From: Bacteroidales bacterium
GTDB lineage: Bacteria; Bacteroidota; Bacteroidia; Bacteroidales; UBA1402
Length of the DNA stretch: 7,320 nt
Direction of reading: 5' to 3'
Assembly (NCBI GenBank): GCA_023230125.1
Contig: JALNXZ010000075.1
Coordinates: 1 to 7,320 of the forward strand
Positions within the stretch are counted from its first letter, which is position 1, and each line of letters begins with the position of its first letter. Positions 4,799 through 7,320 of the stretch are shown in pieces. Under the pieces are notes generated by a model, which saw only the letters and a program-made list of their open reading frames with translations, was not told where the DNA came from and ran no database searches. Position numbers and translations under genes: made by a program.

Positions 4799-5464
4799 AT
4801 GGACGTAAAGATAGAAAAATCGTGGAAGAATCGGCTTGAAAAAGAGTTTGAAAAAGATTATTTTTGCAAGTTGACTCAATATATCCGTTCGGAATACCAA
4901 CATCAGACCATATACCCTGAAGGGAGGCTCATATTTAACGCCTTCGACCACTGTTCTTTCGACCAAGTCAAAGTAGTCATTCTCGGACAAGACCCATACC
5001 ACGAACCCGGACAGGCCCACGGTCTCTGTTTCTCGGTCAAAGACGGAGTGGCATATCCTCCTTCGCTTCTGAATATCTTTAAGGAAATACGTTCAGATGA
5101 AGGATTCGAACCTTACAAAAGCGGAAACCTGGATCGTTGGGCCAACCAAGGGGTACTGCTGCTCAACGCCACCCTGACTGTGAAGGCTCATTTGGCAGGA
5201 TCTCATCAGAACAAAGGCTGGGAAACATTTACGGATGCTGTCGTCCACGAGTTGGCAGAAAATCGTTCTGGCCTGGTTTTTATTTTGTGGGGTGCTTATG
5301 CCCAAAAGAAAGGAGCGTTTATTGATGAAAGCAAACATTTGGTACTAAAATCGGTACACCCATCTCCACTTTCGGCACATCGGGGATTTTTCGGAAACAA
5401 GCACTTCAGCAAGGCCAATGAATACCTGATGGCACAAGGTCTTACCCCCATCGACTGGCATTAA
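4799..5464 (+). CDS. ung: Uracil-DNA glycosylase, family 1
   Basis: 221 residues, normal for family 1 UDG. It removes uracil from DNA to start base-excision repair, limiting C-to-T mutation from cytosine deamination. Signature motifs are complete: the water-activating loop GQDPYH (63-68, Asp65), the uracil-pocket LLNATLTV (121-128, Asn123), GWETFTDAV (140-148), and the leucine-loop motif HPSPLSAHRGFFG (187-199, His187). The ATG at 4799 (MDVKIEKSWKNRL) matches the usual N-terminus; the in-frame ATG at 4745 would add 18 unrelated residues and overlap the promoter region. Divergent from the DUF5715 gene. Its stop codon overlaps that of the convergent LptD gene, with no room for a separate terminator. 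Confidence 0.97.
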   Translation: MDVKIEKSWKNRLEKEFEKDYFCKLTQYIRSEYQHQTIYPEGRLIFNAFDHCSFDQVKVVILGQDPYHEPGQAHGLCFSVKDGVAYPPSLLNIFKEIRSDEGFEPYKSGNLDRWANQGVLLLNATLTVKAHLAGSHQNKGWETFTDAVVHELAENRSGLVFILWGAYAQKKGAFIDESKHLVLKSVHPSPLSAHRGFFGNKHFSKANEYLMAQGLTPIDWH

Positions 5465-7320
5465 TAGCCCCAAATGGTATTGTCTCTCGGATTCTGGTGT
5501 TGCTCATACTTCAAATCCTGTAACAAGGTGGATTTTACACGAACCGAAAAGTTATAGGATTTATATGGACCAATCGGAATAAAACTGGCCGACATCTCCC
5601 AACAGTGCAAATCACGAGTGATGGAGCAATTCATGGTTGCCAGCTGTTTTGTATCGAAATTGTAACTGGTAGATGCATTTATCTTCCATTTATCCGTCAG
5701 AGAAATATCTCCACTAAGGCTCAAATTCTGATATATTTCGTGATTGTATTCCAGGCGTTCCTTATTAAAGGTAGAACGGGCATATCTCAAATTATAACTA
5801 AAACTTAAGCTCCATGGCATTTTAAATGGCATATAGAGCGCAGCTTCAGGATCAAAAGGTTCTGAAGGTGGAATCAACTCCTTATCATTAGTTTCTCCAT
5901 CTGTTTGTTCTCCGGAAATTGAGCCAGACTCATCTTCTTTCTTTTTATCTTTCTTCTTGAATGTTTCATTGTTAAGAGTATAAGATAGAGTGGTTCCAGT
6001 GCCTATGAGACGTCCGGGAATGCCGTACTTCTTAAACTGAGTCGTATTGACCCTTACCGGATTCCCATTACTATTCAGCTGGTATGTATATGGGTCAAAC
6101 GCTCCGCTCAGGTTCAAGGTGTATTTGGGCCCGAATTTCAAACGGATATTGGCCGTTATATTACTCCAATTTAAGCTATCAGCTGCCATATTGTAACTTG
6201 TTCCGAAAGAGAAATTATCAATCAAGCTGACCTTTTTATATATGATGGCCGTATCTGTCAGTTGCTTCACTTTCATTTCCAGGTTATTGGCCAACTCGAA
6301 ACCGATGCTACCGGACTCACCCTTGCCGGGCAAACCATACAAAGAATTATCGTAGTGGGAATAATTCACATTTTTTTCAACGCCATAGGCATCAATATAT
6401 GAATAGCTATCATAATAGCCGTATTTTGCTGCTCCGAAATCAGGCGTATAGGAGAAAGAGATGGAAGGTTTGATGACATGACGGATCATATTGACCTTAT
6501 CGCCGAAAATCTTCTGGATCGGCTGGTACATCCCGTAAATCGTAGTAGAGACGCCCACTGATGTAGAATAATCCCAGACACGGTTGAACCCCCAAAGTGT
6601 ATCTGTAACAACTTTATTAAGGTTCTCATCAAAATGTTCATCTATAGAACTGGAATACCAACGTTCCGTATAGCTTAGAGATGGAGAGATATTGATGTAG
6701 TTCAGAACATTGAAGGTTGCAGAAACAGGAATGCTATGCTTAGCTCCGTTACGCCAATCCTTGATGAGCGACTTTTTCAAAAAGTCTTTTTCCTTAACCT
6801 GACTGATACTGTTTGTAAAAGTACCAGTATATTTTATGCGAATCTTTTCATACCACCGCTCACCACCTATCGGATTTTTTCGTTTGAAAGGGCTGATACT
6901 CGACATGGACACATTCAGGTTAGGCAGAGAGACTGTCAAGGTTGAATCCGAACTTCTCTGAGAAATACTCATACTTGAACTCAGGCTGAAAGGACTTTCA
7001 GGAAAACGCTGGGTAAAATTGACTGTAGAACTTTTTGTATTGTTCGAGAAAGCTTCCGGATTGTAATAAGACTTCAAATCATTTCTGGAATAGCCACTAG
7101 TTTGAAAATTAACACTGGCAGAAAAAGTACTGAATGGATTAGCCTTTGGATCTTGGCTATGATTCCAAGTAAAACTTAGGTTTTTGGACTTTCCGTAATC
7201 AGGTAGATTCTTTTCGCCGGTAACGGTTTCGATATAGGAAGCATTGAAACCTCCGGAATATTTGTACTTTACCCTGTAAGAAGACCTGGCACTCAAACCC
7301 CATGAACCTTTGGAGTATAA
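5461..7320 (-). CDS. lptD: LPS-assembly protein LptD, Bacteroidetes type, C-terminal part (5' end outside window)
   Basis: 619 residues are visible; full-length Bacteroidetes homologues are around 850-900, so the N-terminal OstA-like part is off the right edge. The frame is open to base 7320, so the TTG at 7296 is not a start. LptD is the outer-membrane beta-barrel that, with a lipoprotein plug, places LPS on the cell surface. The visible part is barrel: repeated amphipathic strands of alternating polar and aromatic residues, starting YSKGSWGLSARSSYR and ending with SITRDLHCWEMSASF then IPIGPYKSYNFSVRVK, the closing block of this family. A charged low-complexity loop (about 5850-5975; KKKDKKKEDESGS and acidic residues) is probably an extended surface or periplasmic loop. 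The last residues are WGY. I place it in the LptD_2-type family from recognised sequence; an alternative is another large barrel such as an OstA-like paralogue. Confidence 0.82.
   Translation of the reverse strand, partial: LYSKGSWGLSARSSYRVKYKYSGGFNASYIETVTGEKNLPDYGKSKNLSFTWNHSQDPKANPFSTFSASVNFQTSGYSRNDLKSYYNPEAFSNNTKSSTVNFTQRFPESPFSLSSSMSISQRSSDSTLTVSLPNLNVSMSSISPFKRKNPIGGERWYEKIRIKYTGTFTNSISQVKEKDFLKKSLIKDWRNGAKHSIPVSATFNVLNYINISPSLSYTERWYSSSIDEHFDENLNKVVTDTLWGFNRVWDYSTSVGVSTTIYGMYQPIQKIFGDKVNMIRHVIKPSISFSYTPDFGAAKYGYYDSYSYIDAYGVEKNVNYSHYDNSLYGLPGKGESGSIGFELANNLEMKVKQLTDTAIIYKKVSLIDNFSFGTSYNMAADSLNWSNITANIRLKFGPKYTLNLSGAFDPYTYQLNSNGNPVRVNTTQFKKYGIPGRLIGTGTTLSYTLNNETFKKKDKKKEDESGSISGEQTDGETNDKELIPPSEPFDPEAALYMPFKMPWSLSFSYNLRYARSTFNKERLEYNHEIYQNLSLSGDISLTDKWKINASTSYNFDTKQLATMNCSITRDLHCWEMSASFIPIGPYKSYNFSVRVKSTLLQDLKYEQHQNPRDNTIWGY

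Noticed and set aside
7294..7296. TTG as a start codon for the LptD gene
   Set aside because: The frame is open to the window edge and the residues before it (YSKGSWG) belong to the conserved barrel.
1..7320. CRISPR array or restriction/defence operon
   Set aside because: No regularly spaced direct repeats and no cas, nuclease, methylase or toxin gene in any frame.

Overview
The window looks like chromosomal DNA of a Bacteroidales bacterium, probably Bacteroidaceae. The evidence is Bacteroides-type AsnA and uracil-DNA glycosylase sequences, a Bacteroidetes-type LptD C-terminus, a DUF5715 protein, exact matches to the Bacteroidetes -7 promoter box (TAnnTTTG), and a tRNA gene with no encoded CCA. 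Genus was not determined.

Left part (1 to about 2560): accessory DNA. It opens with the 3' end of an IS91-family transposase gene that enters from the left edge, followed by about 350 non-coding bases with several hairpins. Two lipoprotein genes follow, both on the minus strand. One (646-1083) resembles the NTF2-fold immunity family (YbbC/YhhH, Imm-NTF2-2). The other (1192-1803) is a PEGA-like lipoprotein with a C-terminal 'KNGSxIKG' domain. Each is followed by a long imperfect hairpin module carrying the octamer GCCCATAA, and a possible third module lies upstream. The layout resembles an integron-like or recombinase-associated cassette array of orphan immunity genes. No recombinase is in view and the hairpins do not meet the strict attC core consensus. 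An AT-rich stretch of about 600 bases without a convincing gene separates this from the core genes.

Right part (about 2567-7320): housekeeping DNA. A tRNA-Arg(CCG) gene with its own terminator is transcribed leftward, so its 3' end faces the accessory region. asnA (ammonia-dependent asparagine synthetase) is transcribed rightward from an exact -7 box. It converges on a DUF5715 gene across a bidirectional terminator, one arm of which lies inside the DUF5715 coding sequence. DUF5715 is divergent from ung. ung then converges on a leftward LptD gene that runs off the right edge; the two stop codons share one TTAA tetranucleotide.

The core genes act in separate pathways: asparagine supply, base-excision repair, LPS export, and an envelope protein that looks like an LAS/M15-type zinc peptidase. 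The most notable points are the cassette-like lipoprotein module and the peptidase-like signature of the DUF5715 protein.
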